The notes beneath the pieces are model-generated. The model did not search any database, was not told the DNA's origin, and saw nothing but the letters and a program-made list of their open reading frames with translations. Below, one piece after another: positions 25,044 through 32,472 of a stretch of DNA of 64,000 nucleotides (position 1 is the first letter of the stretch; every line of letters starts with the position of its first letter). The translations under genes were made by a program, and so were the position numbers. The stretch is from Solibacillus ferritrahens (GTDB taxonomy: Bacteria > Bacillota > Bacilli > Bacillales_A > Planococcaceae): contig NZ_JAXCLE010000004.1 of the NCBI RefSeq assembly GCF_037027585.1, positions 124,001 to 188,000 of the forward strand, written 5' to 3'.

Positions 25044-25589
25044 ATGACGGACTTACACGATTTGCAAAATGATTTAAGACAAGCATTAAATGAATTTGAG
25101 CAACAAGTGAAGTTTACTGAAGGTCAGCTTTTTGTCGTCGGCTGCTCCACGTCTGAAGTAATGGGCGAAAAGATTGGCACAGCCGGCGCACTCGATGTTG
25201 CACAAGCTCTATATGAAGAATTCTCAAAATTCGCACAAAGACATAATGTCCATTTAGTTTTCCAGGGTTGCGAACATATTAATCGAGCTTTAACTCTTGA
25301 GTCGGCTACGGCTAAGAAGTACCATTTAGAACCGGTTTCAGTTATTCCAGTTCGCACAGCAGGCGGTTCCATGTCTGCTTATGCATTCTCACAAATGAAT
25401 GAACCAGTAGTCGTAGAATCGATTCAGGCACATTATGGCATCGATATTGGTCAAACTTTAATCGGCATGCATTTAAAATCAGTAGCGGTACCTATTCGAA
25501 CATCTGTTAAACATTTAGGTAATGCCGTCATTACATTAGCGACAACACGTCCAAAACTTATCGGTGGAGAACGTGCGCAATATAAGTAA
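25044..25589 (+). CDS. ywlG: YwlG / DUF436 (TIGR01440) family protein
   Basis: 181 residues, conserved Firmicutes protein of unknown function. Visible conserved blocks are VVGCSTSEVMGEKIGTAGA (about res. 31-49), QGCEHINRALT (about 71-81), VIPVRTAGGSMSAYAF, and the final LGNAVITLATTRPKLIGGERA. It lies between rpiB and glyA, the standard position. AAGGAG precedes the ATG. No catalytic role is claimed. Confidence 0.92.
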   Translation: MTDLHDLQNDLRQALNEFEQQVKFTEGQLFVVGCSTSEVMGEKIGTAGALDVAQALYEEFSKFAQRHNVHLVFQGCEHINRALTLESATAKKYHLEPVSVIPVRTAGGSMSAYAFSQMNEPVVVESIQAHYGIDIGQTLIGMHLKSVAVPIRTSVKHLGNAVITLATTRPKLIGGERAQYK

Positions 25590-25665
25590 CGCTGTGACGT
25601 TACATACATCATTTTGAATTGGAAACTCCGGTATATTCGGAACAAAATTTAGGGGGATTTTTATA

Positions 25666-26910
25666 ATGGCATTTGAAAACTTAGCTGGACAAGACAAGGC
25701 AATTTTAGACGCAATTCTATTGGAAAAAAAACGTCAAAATACGAACATTGAGTTAATCGCTTCAGAAAACTTCGTATCGGAAGCTGTAATGGAAGCGCAA
25801 GGCTCTTACCTTACAAATAAGTATGCAGAAGGCTATCCTGGGAAACGTTACTATGGTGGCTGCGAACACGTAGACGTAGTTGAAAATATTGCGCGCGACC
25901 GTGCAAAAGACTTATTCGGTGCTGCATATGTAAACGTACAGCCTCACTCAGGTGCACAAGCAAACATGGCAGTTTACCATACAGTTTTAAAACCAGGAGA
26001 TACAGTATTAGGTATGAACTTATCTCACGGTGGTCATTTAACGCATGGTTCTCCAGTTAACTTCTCAGGTATTTTATATAATTTCGTAGAGTACGGTGTT
26101 ACAGAAGATACAAATGTAATCGACTATGAAGATGTAAGACAAAAAGCGTTGGAATCTAAACCGAAATTAATCGTTGCAGGTGCTTCAGCATACCCACGTG
26201 AAATTGACTTTGCAAAATTCCGGGAAATCGCAGATGAAGTAGGCGCATACTTCATGGTAGACATGGCACATATTGCTGGTCTAGTTGCTGCAGGTGAACA
26301 CCAAAACCCAGTGCCATACGCAGATTTCGTAACAACAACAACACATAAAACGTTACGTGGTCCTCGCGGCGGTATGATCTTAACAAATGATGCAAAATGG
26401 GAAAAAGAATTAAATAAATCAGTATTCCCAGGTATTCAAGGTGGTCCATTAATGCATGTCATTGCTGCAAAAGCAGTATCATTTGGTGAAGCATTACAGC
26501 CAGAATTTAAAGAGTACGCAAAACAAATTAAACTAAATGCAGCAGCATTGGCTAAATCTTTAATGGAAGAAGGCGTTGAAATCGTATCTGGTGGTACAGA
26601 TAACCACTTACTTCTATTAAATGTAAAGTCTTTAGGTTTAACAGGTAAAGTAGCCGAGCATGTATTAGATGAAGTAGCGATTACTACGAATAAAAATACG
26701 ATTCCTTTCGATACAGAATCTCCATTTGTAACTTCTGGAATTCGTGTAGGTACAGCTGCTGTAACATCTCGTGGCTTTAAAGAAGAGGATGTTATTGAGG
26801 TAGGTAAAATTATCGCATCTGTTCTTAAAAATCATGAAGATACATCAGTTAAAGAAGAAGCCCGTAAACGTGTTGAAGCTTTAACAGCGAAATATCCATT
26901 ATATGCATAA
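25666..26910 (+). CDS. glyA: Serine hydroxymethyltransferase
   Basis: 414 residues. PLP-dependent conversion of serine and tetrahydrofolate to glycine and methylene-tetrahydrofolate, the main one-carbon source. The PLP lysine is Lys228 in TTTHKTLRGPRGG; other motifs are ASENFVSEAV, EGYPGKRYYGGCEHVD and VDMAHIAGL. AGGGGGA lies before the ATG. Followed by a strong terminator. No convincing PurR site is seen in the 76-base spacer upstream. Confidence 0.98.
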   Translation: MAFENLAGQDKAILDAILLEKKRQNTNIELIASENFVSEAVMEAQGSYLTNKYAEGYPGKRYYGGCEHVDVVENIARDRAKDLFGAAYVNVQPHSGAQANMAVYHTVLKPGDTVLGMNLSHGGHLTHGSPVNFSGILYNFVEYGVTEDTNVIDYEDVRQKALESKPKLIVAGASAYPREIDFAKFREIADEVGAYFMVDMAHIAGLVAAGEHQNPVPYADFVTTTTHKTLRGPRGGMILTNDAKWEKELNKSVFPGIQGGPLMHVIAAKAVSFGEALQPEFKEYAKQIKLNAAALAKSLMEEGVEIVSGGTDNHLLLLNVKSLGLTGKVAEHVLDEVAITTNKNTIPFDTESPFVTSGIRVGTAAVTSRGFKEEDVIEVGKIIASVLKNHEDTSVKEEARKRVEALTAKYPLYA

Positions 26911-26918
26911 TTAAATTT

Positions 26919-26962
26919 AAGCCTTTCTAACTACGATTATGTTAATTAGAAAGGCTTTTTTA
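26919..26962 (+). terminator. Terminator of glyA
   Basis: Twelve-pair stem AAGCCTTTCTAA / TTAGAAAGGCTT (26919-26930 with 26946-26957) followed by TTTT. Confidence 0.88.
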
Positions 26963-27097
26963 ATATATTTCAATTGCAATACCTGAAATTTTCCATTAAA
27001 TATTGAATAAAAACTGTGAACAAAAAGCAATTTGTAGATTTTCATATTGCGAATTGAAGGTTGACAAAAGTTTTTCATAAAAAAAGAGAGCAAAATG

Positions 27098-27146
27098 AAA
27101 AAATGGACATATACTAGCTATTTTAGTGATGAATATGTCCTTTTTT
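27098..27146 (+). terminator. Second, symmetric hairpin between glyA and upp
   Basis: Arms GGACATA (27105-27111) and TATGTCC (27134-27140) are flanked by A-runs on the left and T-runs on the right, so it would stop transcription in both directions. It lies about 125 bases before upp, upstream of the likely upp promoter, and acts as an insulator. The rest of the 362-base gap is AT-rich with no gene; a 22-codon frame through the hairpin is considered chance. Confidence 0.6.
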
Positions 27147-27210
27147 ATTATTGCGAAATATAAACCTTACCTTGTAAAATAAGACGTTTTTCAAAACATT
27201 ACTGTGAGAG

Positions 27211-27239
27211 TTTTCGTTAACTTTTTTTTCTGTTATACT
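27211..27239 (+). promoter_or_regulatory. Candidate upp promoter
   Basis: TATACT at 27234-27239, with a weak -35 (TTTTCG at 27211-27216) 17 bases upstream. A start near 27246 would leave a short leader before the ribosome site AGGAG at 27260. Confidence 0.45.
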
Positions 27240-27272
27240 AACTTAGATAAACAACAGTTAGGAGATGTCAAT

Positions 27273-27902
27273 GTGAGTAAAGTATACGTATTTGACCACC
27301 CATTAATTCAGCATAAGTTAACTTATATTCGAGATAAAGATACTGGGACAAAAGAATTCCGCGAGCTAGTGGATGAAGTCGCAACATTGATGGCTTTTGA
27401 AATTACACGTGATTTACCATTGGAAGAAATTGAAGTGGAAACACCTGTTACGAAAGCAAAGGCAAAAGTACTGTCAGGTAAGAAAATTGCGATTGTTCCA
27501 ATTTTACGTGCAGGCATCGGAATGGTAGATGGAGTATTAAAGCTAATTCCTGCTGCAAAAGTAGGGCATATTGGTCTTTACCGTGACCCGGAAACTTTAA
27601 AGCCGGTAGAATATTATGCAAAACTTCCAGCTGATGTTGAAGAGCGTGACTTTATTATTGTCGACCCAATGTTAGCAACGGGTGGTTCAGCTGTTGAAGC
27701 AATCAACTCACTGAAAAAGCGTGGCGCTAAAAGCATTAAATTCATGTGCTTAATTGCTGCTCCAGAAGGTGTGGAAGAAATTCAAAAATTACACCCGGAT
27801 GTAGATATTTACATTGCATCTTTAGATGAAAAACTAGATGATCACGGCTATATCGTACCAGGTTTAGGGGATGCCGGGGATCGCTTATTCGGTACAAAAT
27901 AA
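27273..27902 (+). CDS. upp: Uracil phosphoribosyltransferase
   Basis: 209 residues. It converts uracil and PRPP to UMP. The N terminus (MSKVYVFDHPLIQHKLTYIR) is nearly that of B. subtilis Upp, and the PRPP loop VDPMLATGGSA (about res. 129-139) is intact. The start is GTG 27273, with TAGGAG 8-13 bases upstream; an in-frame extension to 27204 has no ribosome site. Followed by a terminator. Confidence 0.97.
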   Translation: MSKVYVFDHPLIQHKLTYIRDKDTGTKEFRELVDEVATLMAFEITRDLPLEEIEVETPVTKAKAKVLSGKKIAIVPILRAGIGMVDGVLKLIPAAKVGHIGLYRDPETLKPVEYYAKLPADVEERDFIIVDPMLATGGSAVEAINSLKKRGAKSIKFMCLIAAPEGVEEIQKLHPDVDIYIASLDEKLDDHGYIVPGLGDAGDRLFGTK

Positions 27903-27912
27903 TGAAAACATC

Positions 27913-27943
27913 AAACGCCCGTGCATAAGTAACGGGCGTTTTA
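27913..27943 (+). terminator. Terminator of upp
   Basis: Ten-pair stem AAACGCCCGT / ACGGGCGTTT with a nine-base loop. Confidence 0.85.
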
Positions 27944-28018
27944 TCTTGAATCGGCAGTGTTTGAAACACATGCTGAATCAAAGCAATAATTAATATTCTA
28001 GATTAGATAAGGAGTAGA

Positions 28019-29176
28019 ATGATGAAGAAAAAGTATAAAGTTATGACGATTTTTGGGACACGTCCAGAAGCAATTAAAATGGCACCACTTGTGTTGGAGC
28101 TAGAAAAGCATTCAGAGGAAATTGAATCAATCGTAACTGTGACAGCGCAACATCGTCAAATGCTTGATCAAGTATTGGAAACGTTCAATATTACACCAAA
28201 TTATGATTTAAATATAATGAAGGATCGCCAAACATTGGTCGATGTAGCAACAAATGCATTACTCGGTCTTGACCGTGTAATGAAAGAGGCAAAACCTGAT
28301 ATTGTTTTAGTTCATGGAGATACTGCGACAACATTTGTAGGGAGCTTAGCTGCTTTTTATAACCAGATTGCAATTGGCCATGTAGAAGCAGGTTTACGAA
28401 CAGGTCAAAAATACTCGCCTTATCCAGAAGAGATGAATCGACAGTTAACGGGAGTAATGGCAGATTTGCATTTTGCTCCAACAGAACAATCGAGAGCAAA
28501 CCTACTAATGGAAAATAAGCTTGATGAGTCAATTTTTGTGACAGGTAATACAGCGATAGATGCACTGAAAACAACTGTAAGTGATCATTATACTCACCCA
28601 GTAATCGAAAAGATTGGCACAGACCGAATGATTTTACTGACTGCACATCGTCGCGAAAACTTAGGTAAGCCAATGCGTAATATGTTCCGTGCTATTATGC
28701 GTCTATTAAATGAGCATCAGGATATTCAAGTAGTATATCCAGTGCATATGAACCCTGCAGTTCGAGAGGTTGCAAATGAAATTTTAGGTGACAACCCAAG
28801 AGTTCATTTAATCGAGCCATTGGAAGTGTTTGATTTCCATAACTTTGCAGCCCGTTCATATATGATTTTAACAGATTCAGGTGGTGTGCAGGAAGAAGCG
28901 CCATCGTTAGGAAAACCAGTACTCGTTTTACGCGATACGACTGAACGTCCTGAAGGGATTGCAGCGGGCACATTAAAGCTTGCAGGTACAGATGAGGAAG
29001 TAATTTATAAAATGGCTAAAGAGCTACTAACAAATAGTAATGCATACGAAGCTATGGCTCATGCTTCGAACCCATATGGAGATGGATTTGCATCTGCTCG
29101 TATTGTGGAAGCGTTGTTGAAGTTCGCACAAAAGCAACTATTGGAAGATATTATTAAAAATGCTGAAACGAGATAA
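28019..29176 (+). CDS. mnaA: UDP-N-acetylglucosamine 2-epimerase (non-hydrolysing)
   Basis: 385 residues of the WecB/MnaA family. It interconverts UDP-GlcNAc and UDP-ManNAc. Seen: FGTRPEAIKMAPL (about res. 11-23), VHGDTATTFVGSLAAFY, VEAGLRTG, LTAHRRENLG and the C-terminal LTDSGGVQEEAPSLGKPVL. AAGGAG precedes two adjacent ATGs (28019 and 28022). The product feeds WecC at 55.4 kb for UDP-ManNAcA, and TagA/WecG, which uses UDP-ManNAc directly, so this gene links to the surface-polysaccharide locus 27 kb away. Confidence 0.96.
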   Translation: MMKKKYKVMTIFGTRPEAIKMAPLVLELEKHSEEIESIVTVTAQHRQMLDQVLETFNITPNYDLNIMKDRQTLVDVATNALLGLDRVMKEAKPDIVLVHGDTATTFVGSLAAFYNQIAIGHVEAGLRTGQKYSPYPEEMNRQLTGVMADLHFAPTEQSRANLLMENKLDESIFVTGNTAIDALKTTVSDHYTHPVIEKIGTDRMILLTAHRRENLGKPMRNMFRAIMRLLNEHQDIQVVYPVHMNPAVREVANEILGDNPRVHLIEPLEVFDFHNFAARSYMILTDSGGVQEEAPSLGKPVLVLRDTTERPEGIAAGTLKLAGTDEEVIYKMAKELLTNSNAYEAMAHASNPYGDGFASARIVEALLKFAQKQLLEDIIKNAETR

Positions 29177-29389
29177 ATACTCCCTAGCGCAAAATTATTG
29201 ACCTTTAATAGGGAAAAATAGGGGATAATACTTATTTTCCATTTGTCAATAGCAAAATTCGCTATTTTTGCTAAAAAAAAAATTCTATGATACTTCACTT
29301 TTAGTAAGAATGGAAAAAATGCATGAGATAGCGAATTTTAGCTTTAGTGAAAAAAAGTAGAGAATAATTATGAACATTAATGCACAAAT

Positions 29390-29407
29390 TTGTCAACAAT
29401 TTGACAA
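29390..29407. promoter_or_regulatory. Palindromic operator candidate upstream of atp
   Basis: TTGTCAA - CAAT - TTGACAA, seven-base arms with a four-base centre. The size and symmetry are those of a dimeric repressor site. It ends 36 bases before the atp -35 element. The regulator is unknown; the form resembles, but does not equal, a Rex site. Confidence 0.45.
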
Positions 29408-29418
29408 GGAATTTAACT

Positions 29419-29436
29419 GTGTGAAGTTTTTCACCA
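29419..29436. promoter_or_regulatory. Candidate Rex (NADH-sensing repressor) site at the atp promoter
   Basis: GTGTGAAGTTTTTCACCA matches 12 of 14 defined positions of the Rex consensus TTGTGAANNNNTTCACAA and lies seven bases upstream of the -35 hexamer. Rex control of atp genes in this group is inference. Confidence 0.45.
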
Positions 29437-29443
29437 TTACTAA

Positions 29444-29472
29444 TTGACATCAAAAACCCCCTATTGTATGCT
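29444..29472 (+). promoter_or_regulatory. Sigma-A promoter of the ATP synthase operon
   Basis: Perfect TTGACA (29444-29449), 17-bp spacer, TATGCT (29467-29472). The start near 29479 gives a leader of about 310 nt before atpI. Confidence 0.8.
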
Positions 29473-29479
29473 TACAAAG

Positions 29480-29782
29480 GGTAAGAATGATAAGGGTTTC
29501 GTTTAGTCTAAAGACGTTGAAACACTTGTTATATCAAGTTTCTACTAGATTGACGGTTGAAACGAAATTCGTCAATTTGCAACGTTTTGCGTCTGGATTA
29601 AGTCCGTGAAGATTAAGAGACATTTAGAAGTATGAAATGAATGTTTACTATGTGATTTGTCTATAGTAAAAATTATTTAGTACTTGTAACGGCCTCTAAT
29701 TTTGTAGTGCATTCACTACGATTTAAATTCATTTAATGGTCGATGAACACTTTCTTTACTCGAAAAAGTTTCAGGAGATTAA
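29480..29782 (+). promoter_or_regulatory. Long 5' leader of the atp operon
   Basis: The transcribed leader of about 300 nt has no gene. It contains a stem GTTTC/GAAAC enclosing GTCT/AGAC (about 29498-29530) and a pair ATTGACG / CGTCAAT (about 29550-29576). No T-tract follows either. Regulatory function unproven. Confidence 0.45.
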
Positions 29783-29788
29783 TTGCCA

Positions 29789-30160
29789 ATGCTAAATTTG
29801 CATCACATTTTTGCAATGCAGAAGAAAGCGTTCTTTTTTTTGCTTGTTGTTTGTGCGTTAGGCTGGGGATTTTCACCATATGATTCTGTGTTTGCTGGTA
29901 TAGCCCTGGGTGCGTTCTTTGGTACGTATAACTTTTGGATATTAGTTCGACGTATGGAAAAATTTGACCGTTCCATTAGTGAAGGGACAAAAGTAGCATC
30001 TATCGGCACAGCGCTTCGCTTTGGATCAGGTGTTGCCGCAGTCGCAATCGCAATATCGTTGCCACAATATTTTCACTTAATAAGCACGGTCATTGGGCTG
30101 ATGATTCCGTACATCTTTTTAGTAGTAGAAAGACTTGTACATCACAAAAAAAGCCACTAA
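29789..30160 (+). CDS. atpI: ATP synthase protein I
   Basis: About 123 residues with four hydrophobic segments and basic loops, the first gene of the atp operon as in other Bacilli. AtpI assists assembly of the c-ring and possibly Mg2+ supply. The start is uncertain: AGGAGA (29773-29778) is 10 bases before ATG 29789 and 4 bases before an in-frame TTG at 29783. Sequence conservation in this family is low, so the call leans on position. Confidence 0.85.
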   Translation: MLNLHHIFAMQKKAFFFLLVVCALGWGFSPYDSVFAGIALGAFFGTYNFWILVRRMEKFDRSISEGTKVASIGTALRFGSGVAAVAIAISLPQYFHLISTVIGLMIPYIFLVVERLVHHKKSH

Positions 30161-30190
30161 GGTGCATTTGAAAGAGAGGTGAATGCAAAA

Positions 30191-30916
30191 ATGGATCATA
30201 CAGCTCCAGAGCTACACTTGGATTTAGGCTTTATGACGCTTACTTTCAACTTATCTACAGTGTTAACTCTTCTAGTAACGGCAGCCATCGTATTTTTAAT
30301 CGCGTTTGTTTCTACAAGAAGACTCGCTTTAAAACCGACTGGTATGCAAAACTTCATGGAATGGATTATGGATTTCGTGAAAAATATTATTAAGAGTAAC
30401 ATGGACTGGAAAACAGGCGGTCGCTTCCACATTCTAGGTATTACATTAATTATGTTTATTGCCGTAGCCAACTTACTTGGTTTACCAATGGGTGGTATTG
30501 CATATGGTAGTGATTTATGGTGGAAATCACCAACAGCTGACCCAGTCGTAACAATGACATTAGCTTCGTTGATTTTAGTATTAACTCAGTACTACGGTGT
30601 GAAAATGCAAGGTACAGGTGGTTATACTAAAACATTCTTCCAGCCATTGTCATTCTTGTTCCCGTTAAAAGTTATCGAGGAGTTCGCAAATACGCTAACT
30701 CTTGGTCTACGTCTTTACGGTAACATTTATGCCGGTGAAATCCTACTAGGTTTACTAGGTCGATTAGCTGGCGCAACTTTATTAGGCTTTGTTGGTGCAA
30801 TCGTACCAATGATGGCATGGCTAGGATTCTCGATTTTCATCGGATTTATCCAAGCTTTCATTTTCGTTATGTTAACAATGGTTTATATGGCTCACAAAGT
30901 GAGTGCAGACCATTAA
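30191..30916 (+). CDS. atpB: ATP synthase Fo subunit a
   Basis: 241 residues, polytopic membrane protein forming the half-channels for protons beside the c-ring. The essential Arg lies in the helix with LRLYGNIYAGEILL (about res. 174-187), with further motifs in the last helix. The start at ATG 30191 has AGAGGTG 10-16 bases upstream; GTG 30179 is inside that ribosome site. No sodium-specific motif is evident. Confidence 0.96.
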   Translation: MDHTAPELHLDLGFMTLTFNLSTVLTLLVTAAIVFLIAFVSTRRLALKPTGMQNFMEWIMDFVKNIIKSNMDWKTGGRFHILGITLIMFIAVANLLGLPMGGIAYGSDLWWKSPTADPVVTMTLASLILVLTQYYGVKMQGTGGYTKTFFQPLSFLFPLKVIEEFANTLTLGLRLYGNIYAGEILLGLLGRLAGATLLGFVGAIVPMMAWLGFSIFIGFIQAFIFVMLTMVYMAHKVSADH

Positions 30917-30995
30917 TTATAAATTTCCGCATTCAAATGTAGTGTGGCGATTTGAAAAAAAAAAAAACAACACAATCCAAGGAGGATATATTATT

Positions 30996-31220
30996 ATGAC
31001 AGGTTCAATAGGTTTATTAGCAGCAGCAATCGCAATCGGTTTAGCAGCACTAGGTGCAGGTATTGGTAACGGTCTTATCGTTTCAAAAACAGTAGAAGGT
31101 ATCGCTCGTCAACCAGAAGCACGTGGCGTTCTACAAACTACAATGTTCATCGGGGTTGCATTAGTAGAAGCATTACCGATCATCGCAGTAGTAATCGCAT
31201 TCATCGTAATGAACCAATAG
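30996..31220 (+). CDS. atpE: ATP synthase Fo subunit c
   Basis: 74 residues, two-helix hairpin. The ion-binding carboxylate is Glu58 in VALVEALP; the loop ARQPE joins the helices. Helix 1 has GLAALGAGIGNG, a Gly-to-Ala change at one position of the usual glycine series. No sodium ligand set (Gln at the position of the first helix) is evident, so proton coupling is likely. CAAGGAGG is a very strong ribosome site, fitting the high copy number of c. An in-frame extension to 30903 overlaps atpB and is not used. Confidence 0.97.
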   Translation: MTGSIGLLAAAIAIGLAALGAGIGNGLIVSKTVEGIARQPEARGVLQTTMFIGVALVEALPIIAVVIAFIVMNQ

Positions 31221-31243
31221 TCTTCAATAAGATTATTAAATCC

Positions 31244-31281
31244 AGTGGCGAAGTAGAATTCTTTTGAAACCCTTCGCCATT
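31244..31281 (+). other. Intercistronic stem-loop between atpE and atpF
   Basis: Ten-pair stem AGTGGCGAAG / CTTCGCCATT (one G-U) with an 18-base loop and no T-tract, in a 168-base gap of an otherwise tight operon. Probably an mRNA processing or stabilising element that keeps the c-subunit message abundant. Confidence 0.6.
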
Positions 31282-31388
31282 AGTTTTGTATAAAGAAGGA
31301 TTACCCTTTTTTTACAAATATTAAAACGAACAAAAAGTAATACAAAATATAGATTTCTATTCAAGCTCTTGAAGGGAGTGAAACAATC

Positions 31389-31910
31389 GTGTTTTTAGAT
31401 TATCTTGTACTAGGTGCAGGTGCTACTGGCATTAACTTAGGAGACGCTATCGCAACATTAGTGATTTTCTTAGGATTAATGGCACTTCTTAAAAAGTTCG
31501 CTTGGGGTCCTTTAATGGGTATTATGCGCGAACGTGAAGAGTTAGTTGCAAACGGTATCGACGCGGCTGAAAAAGCCAAAAAAGAAACACAAGCACTATT
31601 AGAAGAACAAAAGAGCCTTCTTAAAGAAGCTCGTACGGAAGCACAATCGATTATTGAAGGTGCTAAAAAGCAAGGCGAAGCAACACGCGAAGAAATCGTT
31701 GTCGCTGCTCGTGCTGAAGCGAACCGTTTAAAAGAATCTGCTGTTCGTGATATCGAAGCAGAGAAAGAAAAAGCAATCGCTGCTGTACGTGAAGAAGTCG
31801 TTTCATTATCAGTACTTGCTGCGTCTAAAGTTCTTGGGAAAGAAATTTCTGAAGCAGACAATAGCGCATTAATTAAAGAAACGATTGCGAAGGCAGGCGA
31901 AGCGAAATGA
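31389..31910 (+). CDS. atpF: ATP synthase Fo subunit b
   Basis: 173 residues: one N-terminal membrane helix (about res. 14-35), then a long charged coiled coil rich in Ala, Glu and Lys, the peripheral stalk that holds the F1 head. Start GTG 31389 with GGGAGTG upstream. It overlaps atpH by four bases (ATGA), so the two are coupled. Confidence 0.96.
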   Translation: MFLDYLVLGAGATGINLGDAIATLVIFLGLMALLKKFAWGPLMGIMREREELVANGIDAAEKAKKETQALLEEQKSLLKEARTEAQSIIEGAKKQGEATREEIVVAARAEANRLKESAVRDIEAEKEKAIAAVREEVVSLSVLAASKVLGKEISEADNSALIKETIAKAGEAK

Positions 31911-32443
31911 GTCAATCGACTGTAGCAAATCGCTATGCTCAAGCAATTTTTGAATTAGCAATTAAGCAAAACGTTCTTACTGAAGTAAGTGCAGATTTTC
32001 AGGAGCTTACAAAAGTATTATCTTCAAACGAAGAGTTTATGGCTTTATTAACTGCTCCAAAAATCTCTACTAATCGTAAGAAAGAGCTTATTGCACAAGT
32101 TTTAACTGGTGCACAGCCAATCGTAATTAATATGATTCAATTCTTAATCGAAAAGAAACGTTTAAACGAATTATCGGCTGTAGCAGAACAGTACCAAGCA
32201 TTGGCAGCTGCTGCTCAAGGCTCTGCAGATGCAAAAGTTTACTCTACGCGTGAGTTAACGGCTGGGGAGCGCGCAGAAATTTCTGCTGCTTTCAGTAAGT
32301 TAGTCGGCAAAGAGCAACTAAACATTACAAACATTATCGATGCGTCATTAATTGGTGGCGTACGCGTTCAAATCGGCAACTATATTTTCGACAGCACTGT
32401 AGCATCTAAGCTAGAGGACTTAAAACGAGTATTAGTTGGCTAA
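31907..32443 (+). CDS. atpH: ATP synthase F1 subunit delta
   Basis: 178 residues, OSCP/delta family, connecting the b-stalk to the top of the alpha3beta3 head. Starts NRYAQAIFELA; the C-terminal IDASLIGGVRVQIGN ... DSTVASKLEDLKR block is typical. Start overlaps the atpF stop. Confidence 0.95.
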   Translation: MSQSTVANRYAQAIFELAIKQNVLTEVSADFQELTKVLSSNEEFMALLTAPKISTNRKKELIAQVLTGAQPIVINMIQFLIEKKRLNELSAVAEQYQALAAAAQGSADAKVYSTRELTAGERAEISAAFSKLVGKEQLNITNIIDASLIGGVRVQIGNYIFDSTVASKLEDLKRVLVG

Positions 32444-32472
32444 ATCTTAAGAAATGTGAGAGGTGAACATAC

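Larger units (their letters stand above)
29177..29440 (+). other. AT-rich spacer between mnaA and the atp promoter, with a 12-bp inverted repeat
   Basis: No gene is visible. It holds AAAATTCGCTAT at 29254-29265 and its exact complement ATAGCGAATTTT at 29328-29339. Allowing one extra base, the match extends to 15-16 positions. A local stem AGCAAAA/TTTTGCT (29251-29272) overlaps the left arm and is followed by an A-run, so it would terminate only minus-strand transcripts. I see no proper terminator for mnaA. Confidence 0.5.

Noticed and set aside
25590..25665. PurR box upstream of glyA
   Set aside because: Only TTCGGAACA resembles part of a PurBox; the CGAA core is not matched and no second half-site is found.
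27093..27165. 22-codon frame between glyA and upp
   Set aside because: It lies wholly within the bidirectional hairpin terminator; coding appearance follows from A/T runs.
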